Source: Cymodocea nodosa (taxonomy: Eukaryota; Streptophyta; Magnoliopsida; Alismatales; Cymodoceaceae). Taken from it: DNA of 64,000 nucleotides. Every line of letters starts with the position of its first letter. Within the stretch, counting starts at the first letter, position 1. The stretch covers positions 4,856,001 to 4,920,000 of the forward strand of contig JAZBRI010000010.1 of assembly GCA_036874045.1 (NCBI GenBank), given 5' to 3'. The notes below the pieces were generated by a model, which was given only the letters and a program-made list of their open reading frames with translations, had not been told where the DNA came from and searched no databases. The translations under genes were made by a program, and so were the position numbers. Of this stretch, positions 22,652 through 34,945 are shown piece by piece.

Positions 22652-25600
22652 ATGAATACTTCGAGGTTGAAGATAGAAAAGTTTGATGGTAAGAATAGCT
22701 TCAGCTTATGGCAAATTAAGATGAAAGCACTTCTAAAGCAACAAGGTATTTGGGCTCTTTTAAATAAGGAAACTACTCTAAACAGAAATTCACTAGAGTT
22801 TGAATTGCAAGAGGAGAAAGCTCACTCCACCATCTTGTTGTATTTGTCTGATGAAGTTATAATAGAAGTTGCTGATGAATCTACCTCATTAGGTCTTTGG
22901 CAGAAACTTGAGTCATTGTATATGACTATGTCTTTAACAAACAAGTTGTTGTTAAAGCAGAGACTGCTCTCTTTAAAGATGATAGAAGGTGTACCTCTTA
23001 AGCAGCATTTAGATCAGCTAAATGCTATTCTGATGGAACTCAAGAATATTGGAGTAATCATAGAAGATGAAGATGCAGCTCTTATCTTGCTTTGTTCACT
23101 CCCATTGAGTTATGAAAAGTTTGTTCAATCTTGTGTAGATAGAAGACATTCAATTACACTGGAAGAAGTGAGGTCCGGCCTTCATTCCAAGGAGCTTAGG
23201 CACATGATGAATGGTAGAAATGAGGCAAGTGGTGTTGGCCTCTTAGCTCAGCAGCAAGAGAATAGGGGAAGAAGCTAGAGACAAGGTGGAGGGAAGAATA
23301 GAAGCAGAAGCAAGTTGAAGGGCAAGTACTCTAGGAATACTTGCCATTACTGTAAGGAGAAAGGACACTAGAAATCACATTGTCCCAAGCTTATGAACAA
23401 AGGAAAGGCTACTATGGCAGAAACCAGTTCTACGTCAGGTGATGACTTTTCTCTTACAGTTTGTTGCAGTGCCTATTCTGATGATTAGTGGATTATGGAC
23501 TCAAGAGCTTCACATCATATGACTCCTACTAGGGAGTATTTTGACACCTAGGAGCAGGTAGAGGGTGGTCAAGTGACTTTGGCCAATGATGATATGTGTT
23601 CTAGAGTTGGTGTGGGCACTATAAAATTTAAGCTGCATGATGGCACAGTTAGAATTCTGGAGGACGTTTGGCACGCCCCAAAGCTTGGAAAAAGTATGAT
23701 CTCACTAATGGCCCTTGATGCTAAGGGTTATAGATATACAGATGGTGAGGGGAAGATCAACATATTGAAAGGCTCATTAGTTGTTATGAAGGGAACCAAA
23801 TCTGGTCCCTTATACATTTTGCAAGGCACTCCAATTGTTGGCGCAGCTACGTCAGCTATATCTGATCAACAGAATTTTTCTGTCATGTGGCACTCAAGGA
23901 TGAGTCATTTGGGGCAGAAAGGAATGCAAAAACTGAGTAGTCTAGGCAAGTTTGATGGGCACAAGGTTGCTTGTATTAACATGTGCAAGCATTGTGTCTT
24001 TGGCAAACAGAAAAGAGTGTCATTTGCACATAGTCAGCATAGCTCCAAGGGAGTTCTTGATTATATTCATGTTGATTGTTGGGGGCCTTCACGTCAACCT
24101 TCTATTGCAGGTTCTAGATATTTTCTTTCTATTATTGACTGTCATTCAAGGATGAATTGGGTTTTCTTTTTGACACACAAAAGTGAAGCTTTTTCTTGCT
24201 TCAAGCATTGGAAGAAGCAAGTAGAAAACCAAACAGACAGAAAGGTAAAATATCTTAGAACTGATAATGGTCTTGAGTTTTGTTCTCAAGAATTTTATAA
24301 CTTTTGTAAAGATGAAGGCATTAGACAACATAACACTATCAGGTATACCCCTCAGCAAAATGAAGTGGCTGAAAGATTGAACAGAACACTCCTAGAAAAG
24401 GCACGTTGTGTGCTGTCTCATGTAGGTTTGAGCAAGAAGTTTTGGGTAGAGGCTGTTAACACAGCTTCCTATCTGGTGAACAGGTCCCCTTCTAGTGCCT
24501 TAGATGGGAAGATACCTCTTGAGGTATGGTTGAAAAGATTTGCTAGTTATTCAAAGCTCAGAATTTTTGGGTGTCCAGCTTACTATCATGTGAGCAATGG
24601 CAAGCTAGAACCACGTGCCAAGAAAGGCATATTTGTGGGCTATGGTGTTGGTGTAAAGGGATATAGGATATATGATATTGAATCTCACAAAGTAATATAT
24701 AGCTGTGATGTTACTTTTGATGAGAATTCTCTTTTGCAGGCAACAGATAAACTAGCAGGTGAAACACCAAAAATTGAGCACACCCTTCCTGAACAGATGG
24801 AGATAGATGACGCACAGTAGCCACCTATCACTAATCAAGTTGAAATTAGAGAAATCTCATCTGAAACTTAGGAAAATGAAGTTGAGGAGGAAGAGGTGGA
24901 GCAACCACCACCAAGAACCATTGGCAAAGATCGTCCTAGAAGAGACGTTAGACCTCCTATTAGATATGGCTACGATAGTTTGGTTGCTTTTGCCTTACAA
25001 GTAGCAGTTGAGGTGGAGGATTCTGTTGATCCACCTACATATGAAGCTGCAATGAAAGATTCAGAAGCTGATCTTTAGATGTCTGCTATGGAGGAGGAAC
25101 TCCAATCTCTCCATAAGAACAAGACTTGGGAACTAGTGAAACGTCCAAAGAACACAAATATTGTTAGTTACAAATGGGTCTATAAGAAGAAGATTGGGAC
25201 TCAAGGCAGCGCAAGTGTGCAGCACAAGGCAAGATTAGTCACCAAAGGTTATTCACAGCGAGAAGGAGTTGACTTCAATAAGGTATTTGCTCCTGTTGTA
25301 CGTCATACATCTATTAGAATTTTGTTATCCATTGTTGCAGCATAGAATTTAGAATTGGAACAACTAGATGTAAAGATGACGTTCTTGCATGGTGAGTTGG
25401 AAGAAAATATTTGGATGGAACAACCAACAGGGTTTGTGGTGAAAGGTAAATCTGATTGGGTGTGCAAATTAAATAAGTCCTTGTATGGACTTAAAAAGTC
25501 ACCACGACAATGGTACAAAAGGTTTGATGCCTTTATAGTTAAAGTTGGTTTTAGACGTAGCAACTTTGATTCATGTGTATATGTTAAAACTCTTGATAAG

Positions 25601-26587
25601 AGTACACATGTTTATTTGTTATTGTATGTTGATGATATTCTTATAGCTGCGAAAAATATCGAAGTGATACAAGAGCTAAAGGACACATTAAAATCAGAAT
25701 TTGATATGAAGGATCTTGGTCCAGCTGGCAGAATTCTTGGAATGGAGATTAGGCGTGAAAGAAATTCTGGTAAGCTGTTTTTGAATCAACAGAAGTATAT
25801 TGAGAAGATCCTTAGCAGATTTGGTATGGCTTCATGCAAAGCCATTAGCACGCCTTATGACAGAAATGTCAAATTGTCATCTACGATGTGTCCACAAACT
25901 GATTCTGAAAAGCTTGATATGCAGCAAGTTCCTTATGCACAGGCAGTTGGAAGTCTTATGTATGCTATGGTATGCACTAGGCCTGATCTGGCATATCCTT
26001 TGAGTGTTGTTAGTAGGTTCATGTCCAATCTGGGCAGGGAACATTGGAAAGCAGTTAAAAGGATATTCAGATATTTGAAAGGAACTCCAGGTGTTGGCTT
26101 GATGTATGCAGCAGATCAAGGTTGTACTATGGCTAGTTATACAGACTCAAACCATGTAGGTGATGTTGATAGAAGGAGATCATTATCTGGTTATGTCTTT
26201 ACATTTGTAGGTTCTATTGTGAGTTGGAAATCAACTCTTCAGCCTATGGTATCTCTGTCCACAACTGAGGCTAATTATGTTACTATGAAAAAAGCTGCAA
26301 AGGAAGGGATTTTGTTGAAAGGCTTACTTGGAGACTTTGGTTGGCGCATCAATAAAGTTGATATCTTCTGTGATAGTCTTAGCGCCATTTGTCTCTCCAA
26401 AAATAATGTCTTTCATGATAGAACAAAACATATTGATATTAAGTATCACTTCCTCAGGAATGAAGACAGGATAAAGATTATGAAGGTCAACACAAAGGAC
26501 AATCCAGTTGATATGTTTACAAAGGGCATTGTTGAAAGCAAGTTCAAGCATTGCTTGGACTTACTCAATGTCTATTGCTGCTGCTGA
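22652..26587 (+). pseudogene. gag-pol: Gag-Pol polyprotein of Tork-like copia (eight TAG stops)
   Basis: One frame of 1312 codons from ATG 22652 (MNTSRLKIEKFDG) to TGA 26585. The more upstream in-frame ATG at 22559 lacks family similarity. Domains: Gag (to about 23275); zinc knuckle CHYCKEKGH*KSHC (about 23340-23385); protease WIMDSRASHHMTP (DSG changed to DSR, about 23490); pre-integrase VMWHSRMSHLGQKG; integrase Asp (IHVDCWGPS), Asp (LRTDNGLEF), Glu (NEVAERLNRT) at 24060-24380; RT with SLYGLKKSPRQWYKRF and YVDDILIAA (25620); RNase H with CTRPDLAYPLSVVSRF and TTEANYV, ending MFTKGIVESKF. Eight internal stops (23276, 23369, 23486, 23549, 24818, 24869, 25076, 25343) are all TAG, with no frameshift. 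Two sit where relatives usually have Trp. Confidence 0.92.
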
Positions 26588-26654
26588 CCTAAGTTGGGTC
26601 TTGGTGATCCATCACCTGTTCGTGGTGAAGATTAATGAAAGACAAGGTAGAGAT

Positions 26655-27026
26655 TTGTGATGCATGTGTCTTCCATCAAGTATATGTATGTGTCTTTGTA
26701 TATGGTTGTATTTCTTTGATAATTTGTATAGGGGCAAACTTGTCTTTTGTGTATCACCAACCGCTGCCCCTATATATCTAAAGGGTCATCCATGTCTAAG
26801 GGATGCCATGCCAAACCATCCCTTGATTTCGTTCTCCCCCTTCTTTGTACCAACAACCATACAGCAAGGAATCATGATAGATTGATCACCCATGGACGTA
26901 CCCATGTTGGGGAACCACGTAAATTTGTTGTTTTTCAAATTCTCCACTTGCAATCCTCTCTTCCATGCAGATCTCTTCTCTACGCCACCCCTAGATGCTC
27001 CACGTTTGTTTAATCTTTCCACACAA
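26655..27026 (+). repeat. 3' LTR of Tork-like copia
   Basis: Same start and end as the 5' LTR. It is preceded by the purine-rich stretch AATGAAAGACAAGGTAGAGA, a likely polypurine tract. Followed by TAGCAA, the right copy of the target-site duplication. Confidence 0.9.
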
Positions 27027-27032
27027 TAGCAA

Positions 27033-27357
27033 TAAACTTAAGTTCATCCATACTTTTATCAATAATTTTGCATACATTATCTTCAAATAATACGTAATAT
27101 CCATTATTAGTTAGTTTTATAACACTCAGCAAATTAAATCTTAGGTTTTCTACATATAGTACATTCGAAATAACACAAGTAGGAGTTATTTGAACATTCC
27201 CCATACCTATGATTTTATCCTTGCTTTTGTTTCCAAATGTAGCATTTCCTTTCTTGGTATTTATAAAATTTTTTGGTAGATTTTTCTGTTCGGTCATGTG
27301 ACTTGATGCTCTACTATCCAAGATCCATTTTGATGTTGTTTCCTCTTGCAACACAAA
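27033..27357 (-). pseudogene. Protease of SIRE-A
   Basis: WILDSRASSHMTEQ is the copia protease active-site region with the usual Gly changed to Arg (SIRE-C keeps WILDSGASSHM). It continues IGMGNVQITPTCVISNVLY and NLLSVIKLTNNGYYVLFEDN to the Tork insertion point. The pre-integrase segment resumes at about 21680 on the other side of the insertion. A stop (TGA, 27358-27360) separates it from gag. Confidence 0.8.
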
Positions 27358-29615
27358 TCAAGAAGAACTGTTTCTTGGTACCCAATGTTGTTGAGGACCA
27401 AGTTCATTATACACATATTTCTTCTTTTTGTTTAAAAATAGTTTAACATTATCATTTACATTCTTATTAGTTGTAAGTAATAATGATTTATCATTAGCAT
27501 CATACTTACTTATAGCATTATTGCTCTTATAATCATTCTTTTTGTTTTCAGATGTAGTATAACCAAGACCAAGCTGATTTTTATCAGATGTTAATTTATT
27601 TTAGTCATGCTCATACATTTCAGTAAGTTCAAACCAAGATTTTGTACTTGTATTTGAATTTTCAGTACATATAAAATCTTTTTCTGCACAAAAATTTTCA
27701 GATAAAGAACATGCAGAATGAGTAATTGGTCTAACACTAGAGTTTTGAATTTCATGCTCAGGTTTCTTAATTTTCAATTTACTACGATTGTTTGACATTT
27801 TTGAAACATTAGTAACTGAATTTCTAGAACAAGAAACAAGATTTTTAGAAACATTGATAGTCATGTTAGAAGTACATTTAGATAAATCACATTGATTTAT
27901 ATTATTACTATATAATTCATCCCTTGAAGTACCTACTTCTATATATTTATTACCTTGTTTCATGATAAAAGTAATTTTAGTCATAGATTTACTTGAACTA
28001 CAATTAATAAATACTTTATTGGCTTGAGATTCAGGATATTCAAGATAATCAAATCCTTAGCCAAATATATATGACACTGTAGGGGTACTAGTTTGTTTGT
28101 CTAACTTAGTTTGACTTAAATTCCATTTCTCAATGGTGGAATTTAAATCTAGCTCTCTCATTTTTAATCTATCAATCTCTAACTCAAGATCATTTATATT
28201 ATTTCTTAATTTTTCATTTTTAGATTCTATCTTTAATTTTTCAGCATTTGTATTCTATATTTGTTCATGCAAGACACATTCATTAAATCTAAATTTATGC
28301 AAATCTCCAGCATGATTTTCATTATCACATTTAAAATTTTCTAAAGTAGTAGACAGGAAACAATTTTCTTCTTCCAAAATGGACAAAAAATTTCTAATAT
28401 TCTTATTTTCTAGTTTACAAACTTTAAGTTTTTGTAATAATGCATGATAAGCACATAATAATTCATCAAAGTTGAAATCTGAATGACTTTCAGGATCAGA
28501 TATTACCTCAGACTCATCTGCCATGAAGCACACATAAGCAACGTCTTCTAACTCTTGTTCTTCTTCTGAATGTGAAGATTTTGATGATGATTCCTCAGAT
28601 TCAAATTCTTCTGACATGTCATCCCAAGTAACCTTCAAAGCCTTTTTCTTGTAAAACTTTTTTTGAGTTTTCTAAGCCGTCTTCTTCTGATTTGTCCATC
28701 TATGCTTTTCATTTTTCCTTATAGGACAATCTAGAGAAAGATGTCCAGGTTTCTTACAGTTGTAACATACATACTTTCTGGATGAAGAATTCTTGTCATT
28801 CAATGATTTTGATGTTGAGGCTTTTTCATTTCTGTTCCTTTACTGTTTCCTAGCTTTCCATGCTTTCTTGAATTTTCTAGTCATAAAATCAAATCCTCCT
28901 CAAAATCAGTAGATATATTAGAATCTAAATTAATTTCGACGGCTATTTCTTTCTTCATTTTTAGTTTGTTATGACTCAGTGATTCATTTAATTGAACTTC
29001 ATAAGCAGTTAAGTTTCCTATAAGTTCATTTATGGTATAAACATTTAAATCTAATGATTCCTCAATTGATGTCACTTTTTGAGACCATTTAGAACTTAGG
29101 GATCTGAGAATTTTCCTCACCAAATCCTTGTGTTCAAAATTCTTTCCTAAGCATTTTAAAGAGTTTATGATATCAAGGAATCTGGAAAACATCTCAGAAA
29201 TACTTTCATCTTCATACATCTTAAAGAGTTCATACTTATGAATTAACATGTTAATCTTAGTCTCTTTAACTTGAGAAGTACCTTCATGTGAAACTTCTAA
29301 TGCATGCCACACCTCATAAGCAGATTTATATGCCGACACTTTACTGAACTGTTCATAACTCAATGCACAAAATAAAATATTTAAGCCTTTAGCATTTAGA
29401 GTTTCATTTTCTTTTTCAGTAATTGTCCAAGTATTATAAGAAGTAGTTAACGGAGTATAAGGTTTAGAGATCATGAACCACAACTTATGATCTATACTTT
29501 GAAGAAAGTATGTCATCCTATATTTCCAATATTGAAAATGTATTCCATCAAATAAAGGAGAACGATTAAGATTTTAACCTTCATATAAAGAAAAATTACC
29601 ATTTCCAGTAGGCAT
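27358..29615 (-). pseudogene. gag: Gag of SIRE-A
   Basis: ATG at 29615 (MPTGNGNFSLYEG). UBN2-type Gag domain: LTTSYNTWTITEKENETLNA, YELFKMYEDESISEMFSRFL, LVRKILRSLSSKWSQKVTS (29516-28881). Intact zinc knuckle CYNCKKPGHLSLDC (about 28770). Acidic serine-rich stretch SEESSSKSSHSEEEQELED (about 28600), then a coiled-coil-like region with NDLELEIDRLKMRELDL (about 28180). It ends in HWVPRNSSS and TGA. There is a frameshift between 28881 and 28638 and a stop at about 28256. Confidence 0.8.
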
Positions 29616-29801
29616 CTTACCTTAGAGTTTTCAACCTATTTGATTTTAAATAGTTTAAAAACTTTAAAACAACTTGAGCCTTAAATCAAAAGAGTTAAGA
29701 GTATGCTTAAATATCAATTTCTGTTTGAAAACAAGGAAGGCAAAATAACCAATGATATTAAATAAGTTGGTATCGATTTTATATCAAAGATTATTAATGA
29801 A

Positions 29802-29813
29802 GTTCTAATACCA
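29802..29813 (-). other. Primer binding site, degraded (SIRE-A)
   Basis: The minus strand reads TGGTATTAGAAC, two changes from the copia primer site TGGTATCAGAGC, both C-to-T/G-to-A type, adjacent to the LTR end. Confidence 0.75.
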
Positions 29814-29815
29814 CT

Positions 29816-31364
29816 TGTAGGATCATATGGCTACACAAGAGGAGGGTGAATTGTGTTTTTCAATATTTTCAATTATAATTGAAACTTCAAAACTCAAAAA
29901 CAAGTCAAAACATTATTTTCATAAAATCATTTTTATTCAAGGTTTCAATTACAATATACAATTCAATTCTCCTTAGAAATTGTATATGCAATTATATATT
30001 GATATCATGTTTCATCTATACAATTTCATAACTACAAACAGAGACAACTAATTTACTGAATTTAAAATATTTCTCCCTGTTTGAGATTTTTCTTCTTCTT
30101 CTTCTTTTTCTTATTCAGCAATTCTTCAGTGACACATATCTTGCCTTTCTCTACGTCACCAAATTTACTTTCTTCTGATACTTCAGATCTTTAGTGACAA
30201 AGATCTTACCTGTTTCTACTTCATTGAATTTTCTTCCATTTGAGAGCTTTTCCCTGAAGAGGTGTTTTTGATCTTTGAAAATTTTTTTCGTTTGGTGTGT
30301 AGGGATAATTAATCAACGAGAATTCTATGCCTTTTATACTGTATCTTCATTTCATGCATATCCTCCACGTTTAATCACTACCAGTTTTCCACTTCTTCAT
30401 GTCTTTTCTTTTTCCTTTATCGAAATACACACGTTCTAACCCACGTTTACATTTCGAATTTTCTTTCATCATCAATCCTAGATCTCCAAAAATTTCCTGT
30501 AAAATAAACTTTCTCGTCCAAAATTTTTCATCAAGTGTAATAAGAAGTTGTTACTTTAATGTTAACTAAATGAGTAACACAAGTAGATATATAACTTAAC
30601 GTTTCTAACTTAACGAGTTCCTCATGTGCCAACTCACGTGATAAGTACTGTAGCTAACTCAATGAACTAAGTCTATGGTGTTACGATAACTCAACGAACC
30701 AACTTTGTTGTATTACAAATAACTCAATGAACCAGTAATAAACAAATGTTTTTATAATAAGAATTTTACCACATGCAATAATAACAACGTAAGTTTATAA
30801 CACTAACCTAACGCGTTCCCTTAGTGTTCAATATAGTAACTCAACGCGTGTAGTTATGTTAACTTTACAAGTTAAACATGTGTACCTCATGTGATACAAT
30901 ATAACATTCGTAACTTTTAATTTCACCACGTGTACAACACTAACTTAATGAGTTCTTTTCTTCTTTTACTCACTAACTTAATAAGTTCTCACGTGACCTA
31001 TTTTAACCTTTAAGTCTCTAACTTAACGAGTTCTCACGTAACCTTTATACAAATAACACTCTAACTTAACGAGTTGTCTAAACATGCACTGTTCGTGATA
31101 TAGAAAATATAACTTTAAAACATATCATATTTTTCAATAAAAACACACGTTAACTTAACGTTTAGTTAAATGAGAAATTAATGCAACGAAACGACTAGTT
31201 ATTTAACTTAGTATAATTTCAGATCCAATACAAACAAGTATTTATATCAATAAACTTTTTTCTATATTAATTGATGTTTTTAATTTCTTTTCACAAGCAA
31301 TAGTAATTGAGTAAATATGATTACTTTCACTTAGTACACATCATCAAAACAAAATACTCAATAA
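29816..31364 (-). repeat. 5' LTR of SIRE-A
   Basis: Ends (minus) CTACA next to the primer site. The start reads TATTGAGTATTTTGTTTTGA, the TGTTGAG start of SIRE-C with G changed to A. U3 (30540-31200) holds many CGTTAAGTTAG and TAACTCAACG words. Around 30795-30950 it aligns with the LTR of Ty3 element G1 (about 11281-11420). Confidence 0.85.
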
Positions 31365-32562
31365 ATCAACATCAAAATAGTATATGAAATTTAATTTAAA
31401 ACATTTAAAATAAAGATTCATGCATGAAATTTTCATCTTCAACACATACAAACCATACTCATACATATAAAATTTCAAAATATGAAAACCTAGTATGAGG
31501 ATCTCTCCTTTCCATCATACCTTTATGTCTTCCACTTTTCTTCAAGCAAGAACTCCCCAAAGTCCTTGAAACCAATGCTCCACAAGGCTGTCACCACCTA
31601 TAGCACATCCAAGTGAAACTTCTAGGGCTGCCTTGAAGAAGACGGGTTCACGTCTTTAAGATCTAGCCTCCAAGACCCACAACTTTGGCTTCCACATCCA
31701 AGGATGATGCTTCCTATTACTCAACCTTGAAGATCGTAACCTTTTGCTCCACTCCAAATCGGTCACACGAGCCTCCCAATCCACCAAGATCAACACCCAA
31801 GGGAGATCCTAACATATGACCATCTGAATTAAAGAGAAGGTGTCTTCTAGGAAGAGGGGAAGACGCCAAGGCTCACCATTCTTGAAGGGAGCTTGTTCAA
31901 GATCAAGGAGAAGATAGGACTTGCCGGATGAAGTTGCTAGAAGGATTGGAACTACCAGCTACAATTTGTTTGGAAGAGAAGGAGATAGCCTAGGTTTGAG
32001 TGGTCAAACACTTTAAATAGTCTAGGCTATTGTTGCTTGATCTCCAATAAGTTGCATCTAATGGCCCACATTTTTTTCTCTTTGATCCACCTTGATTTCA
32101 TGATTTATTGACCTTTAAAACTCAAAACCAAGTTGGATGCACATATACATTGAATATAAATCATATGATGCAAATATAGTATACATGCATGCATGAGTTG
32201 CCATATATGGAAAGTTGCCAAATTAGGAAGGTTTTAGTCCACAACTTCTTCACATGTGCATACATGAATTACTTGAAGTTCTTTAGTTTAACATCATATT
32301 TAAGTGATTTGGCAATCATACCATGTATATAAAGTCCTGCATTGAAGAATTATAGGAATCATGTCTAATACAAGGGCTATTGACTAGGTGTTTAATTGAT
32401 AAAGGATAAATTTGTACATTATCAACTATTTAATCCATAATTCATGCATATGTCTAAAAATATGATTTTCATGTAATACGTTATAAGAACATATATAATG
32501 ATGACTTATAATCCTTAATATGCATGAATTAACATATATAAAATGCACAAATTGATACTTTA
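31365..32562. other. Unidentified block between SIRE-A and G2
   Basis: About 1.2 kb, less AT-rich than its surroundings at 31500-32000. No ORF of note. On the minus strand it reads like a transcribed leader: a TTTAAAG box near 32013, then non-coding sequence with an AAGGTATG splice-donor-like site near 31520. It may be a solo LTR or UTR of another element; I see no clear terminal repeats or duplication. Confidence 0.35.
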
Positions 32563-32641
32563 CATAGAGCATATAAATCAATTAGAGCAACAATTAGAAA
32601 AACTCCAGAAGGAAGTAGGTGAATTAAGAAAAAAACATTAA
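32563..32641 (+). pseudogene. ORF3 C-terminal tail of G2
   Basis: INQLEQQLEKLQKEVGELRK with a TAA stop is nearly the same as the end of G1 ORF3 (about 4090-4007). Only the last 20 or so codons remain; homology stops at about 32563. Confidence 0.7.
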
Positions 32642-33751
32642 ATGTATCAACCATCTACTTATATTGTAACATTTGTTTGTTGTAATACAAAACATTTCAA
32701 TATATATATATATGAATGTTTGAAGCAAAATGTTGTTGAATTTGTATGAAAGTGAATACAATATTTAATTCAAAATTGTACTAAATGAAAATATTATATA
32801 TATATGTGTTAAAACTGTTTGAAGTTTTTTCAAAAATTTTATGAATGACATAGTTAAATGCACGATGATTAGATAATATCTAAACATATCTGTATATTGA
32901 AAAGTAAAATTTAATTTCTACATTGCTAGTATTGAACTAAAAGTTAAATGTAAAGCACTAATTTCATATTCTAACTTTTATATTTAAGTTTATTTGAGTT
33001 GATGACATGTAGGAAATGAAATATTGAAGTTAAGATGAAAAGTAAGTTTTAAGAAATTTGCCAAGTGTTAAATTAACGAAGTAAGTTCATGGAGTTAACC
33101 TTAACTCCATGAGGTCAATATTAAAATATAAGGTCACTCCATTGAGTTATCTGTAACTCAATGAAGTAAGTTCATGGAGTTAGCAAATAGAAGTTATAGA
33201 TAGTCCGTTGAGTTATCTGTAACTCAACGATGTTAGTTCGTGGATTAAGCTAAATAGTTATTCTTTTAGCTAGGAATAAAACTCTATGGGTTTAGTAGTT
33301 ACTGAAATTTGAAATTAGAAGTGGAACACATGTCCATAAAAATAGGAACCATATTGCACGTTACAAGACACGTTCTTGCAACGAGATTCATTTGCCTTAT
33401 GGACGTGCATTATAAATATAGAATAGAATGCTATTTACTAATTACTAGCACTTGAGGAGAGAAAAGAAAATTCATTAGGGAACTGGAAGGAGAAGCAACT
33501 GATTCAACTCATCCGTCAACAACTATTTATTGAGAACAAAGCTTCAATCTAGTATGTAATTAATCTTCTACAATTTTACTTTATGTTAAGAGTTTATGAG
33601 CACATGGACTTGTTCTCCTAGCACTAAATAATTAGTAAGAATACTTAAACGACATTATTTAACATAGAAGTATACTGAAAATTTTTTTGAAGATGACTTT
33701 AACGAAATCCTTAGGGGTGTAGTTAACCTTTCTTTAAAAGAGAACGAAAAT
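32642..33751 (+). promoter_or_regulatory. Promoter-like spacer before gag of G2
   Basis: Counterpart of 2895-4006. It has inverted TAACTCAACG / CGTTGAGTTA-type words at 33075-33240, TATAAATA at 33411, then about 340 bases of leader. A TA-repeat lies at 32701-32712. Whether it drives transcription is inference. Confidence 0.4.
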
Positions 33752-34945
33752 ATGGCTGCTACAATAGAAAAACCATTAGGGGAAATTCTATATCCTAAAC
33801 TAGTTGATGAACCTTCATGTATTCGATTGCCAAACTTTGAGGGAGATAGGTTTAAATTGAAATCTAATTATATTAGTCAATTGCCACACTTTCATGGATT
33901 AGAAAGAGAAGATGCCTATTGTTTCCTTAGAGAATTTAATCGGATTTGTCAAATGATGAAAATGCTGAATATGAGTATTGATGATATTAAACTTAGATAT
34001 ATTCTTTTTGCTTTAAAAGACACAACTAAGAGATGGTTATATACTTTGTCACCTAATTCAATTTCTGCTTGGATTGAATTTTGCTTTGTTTTTCTGGAAA
34101 AATATTATCTAATACATCGAATGATTAAAAAGAAAAAAGAAATATTAATGTGTAGCCAAAAGTAGGGAGAGTCATTTTAGAAATATTTTGAACGATTTAA
34201 AGATTTACCGACTCAATGTCCACATCATGCAATGAGTAAAGTATAATTAATAGGTATAATTTATGAAGGCATAGATGTTTCAACTAAATCTTTATTAGAA
34301 TCTACTTGTTAGAATGAATTTTTAAAATTGTGTAGTGAAGAAGCATGAGCATACTTAAAAAACTTTGCAAAAAGAACTACATAGTGGGAAAATTCAGCTA
34401 GTGCTATTACAGATAAAAGAATATTACCAAGGGGAATGCATGAAATAGATTCAAGCACTATGCTTGAAGTTAAATTAACTAAGTTAACGAAGAAAATTGA
34501 GTAGTTATCATTAGATAAAAAACTAGTAGAAAAGAATGTAAATATTAATGACTTAGATATTATTTATGCTAGAAACTAGAAAGATAACTTTGGAAATTCT
34601 TATAACCCTAATTGGAGAAATCACCCGAACCTATCTTGGAGAAATAACAATTTCCAAGGAGGAGAAAATATAAATGACAAAAATACAAATTATGAAGCAT
34701 TAATTGAACAAAGATCTAGAATAGAGAAGTTAGAAAAGATAATTCAACAATTAAACAACCATTTAGACCATGTATTTGGAAATGCTACCATTCAAAATCA
34801 AAATATGAATAAAAATATACCCCATAGATAGAAGGAATCAATAGAAGTTAGACCTACTAGAGGATTGTCAATACAAGCAGTGCCTAACCTTGTTAATAGA
34901 ACTGTTAATGAAATTGATACCTTCTTTGGGAGGGAAACTGAATGA
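33752..34945 (+). pseudogene. gag: Gag capsid region of G2
   Basis: 398 codons in one frame from MAATIEKPLGEILYPKLVDE to a TGA, with no frameshift. Core: LPHFHGLEREDAYCFLREFN, FALKDTTKRWLYTLSPN, FLEKYYLIH. Tail: NPNWRNHPNLSWRNNN. There is no zinc knuckle. Internal stops: after CSQK (TAG, shared with G1), SF* (TAG; G1 TGG), KV* (TAA; G1 CAA), TC* (TAG; G1 CAA), EEA* (TGA; G1 TGG), TT* (TAG; G1 CAG), IE* (TAG), RN* (TAG; G1 CAG), HR* (TAG, shared). The surviving frame argues that the protein was kept until recently. Confidence 0.8.

Larger units (their letters stand above)
21687..27026 (+). mobile_element. Tork-like Ty1/copia element, nearly complete, with TSD
   Basis: Two LTRs of 399 and 372 bp with TTGTG...CACAA ends, an initiator tRNA-Met primer site, and one long Gag-Pol frame between them. 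It is inserted in SIRE-A pol between protease and integrase in opposite orientation. The Gag N-terminus (KFDGKNSFSLWQIKMKALL) and the single polyprotein of about 1311 residues fit the Tnt1/Tork group. The LTRs differ by scattered substitutions and one 27-bp duplication, so it is not a very recent insertion. Confidence 0.92.
16324..31364 (-). mobile_element. Ty1/copia element SIRE-A, interrupted by Tork-like copia
   Basis: On the minus strand: 5' LTR (31364-29816), primer site, gag, protease, [Tork-like insertion 27026-21687], integrase, RT/RNase H, a 1.6 kb spacer, and ORF3 cut at 16324 by SIRE-B. Its order and sequence match SIRE-C on the other strand. The 3' LTR is not in the window. Confidence 0.85.

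Noticed and set aside
22652-26587. Nuclear reassignment of TAG to a sense codon
   Set aside because: Stops face both Trp and Gln codons, TAA and TGA occur in neighbouring elements, and methylation-linked decay explains the bias. Kept only as a testable alternative.
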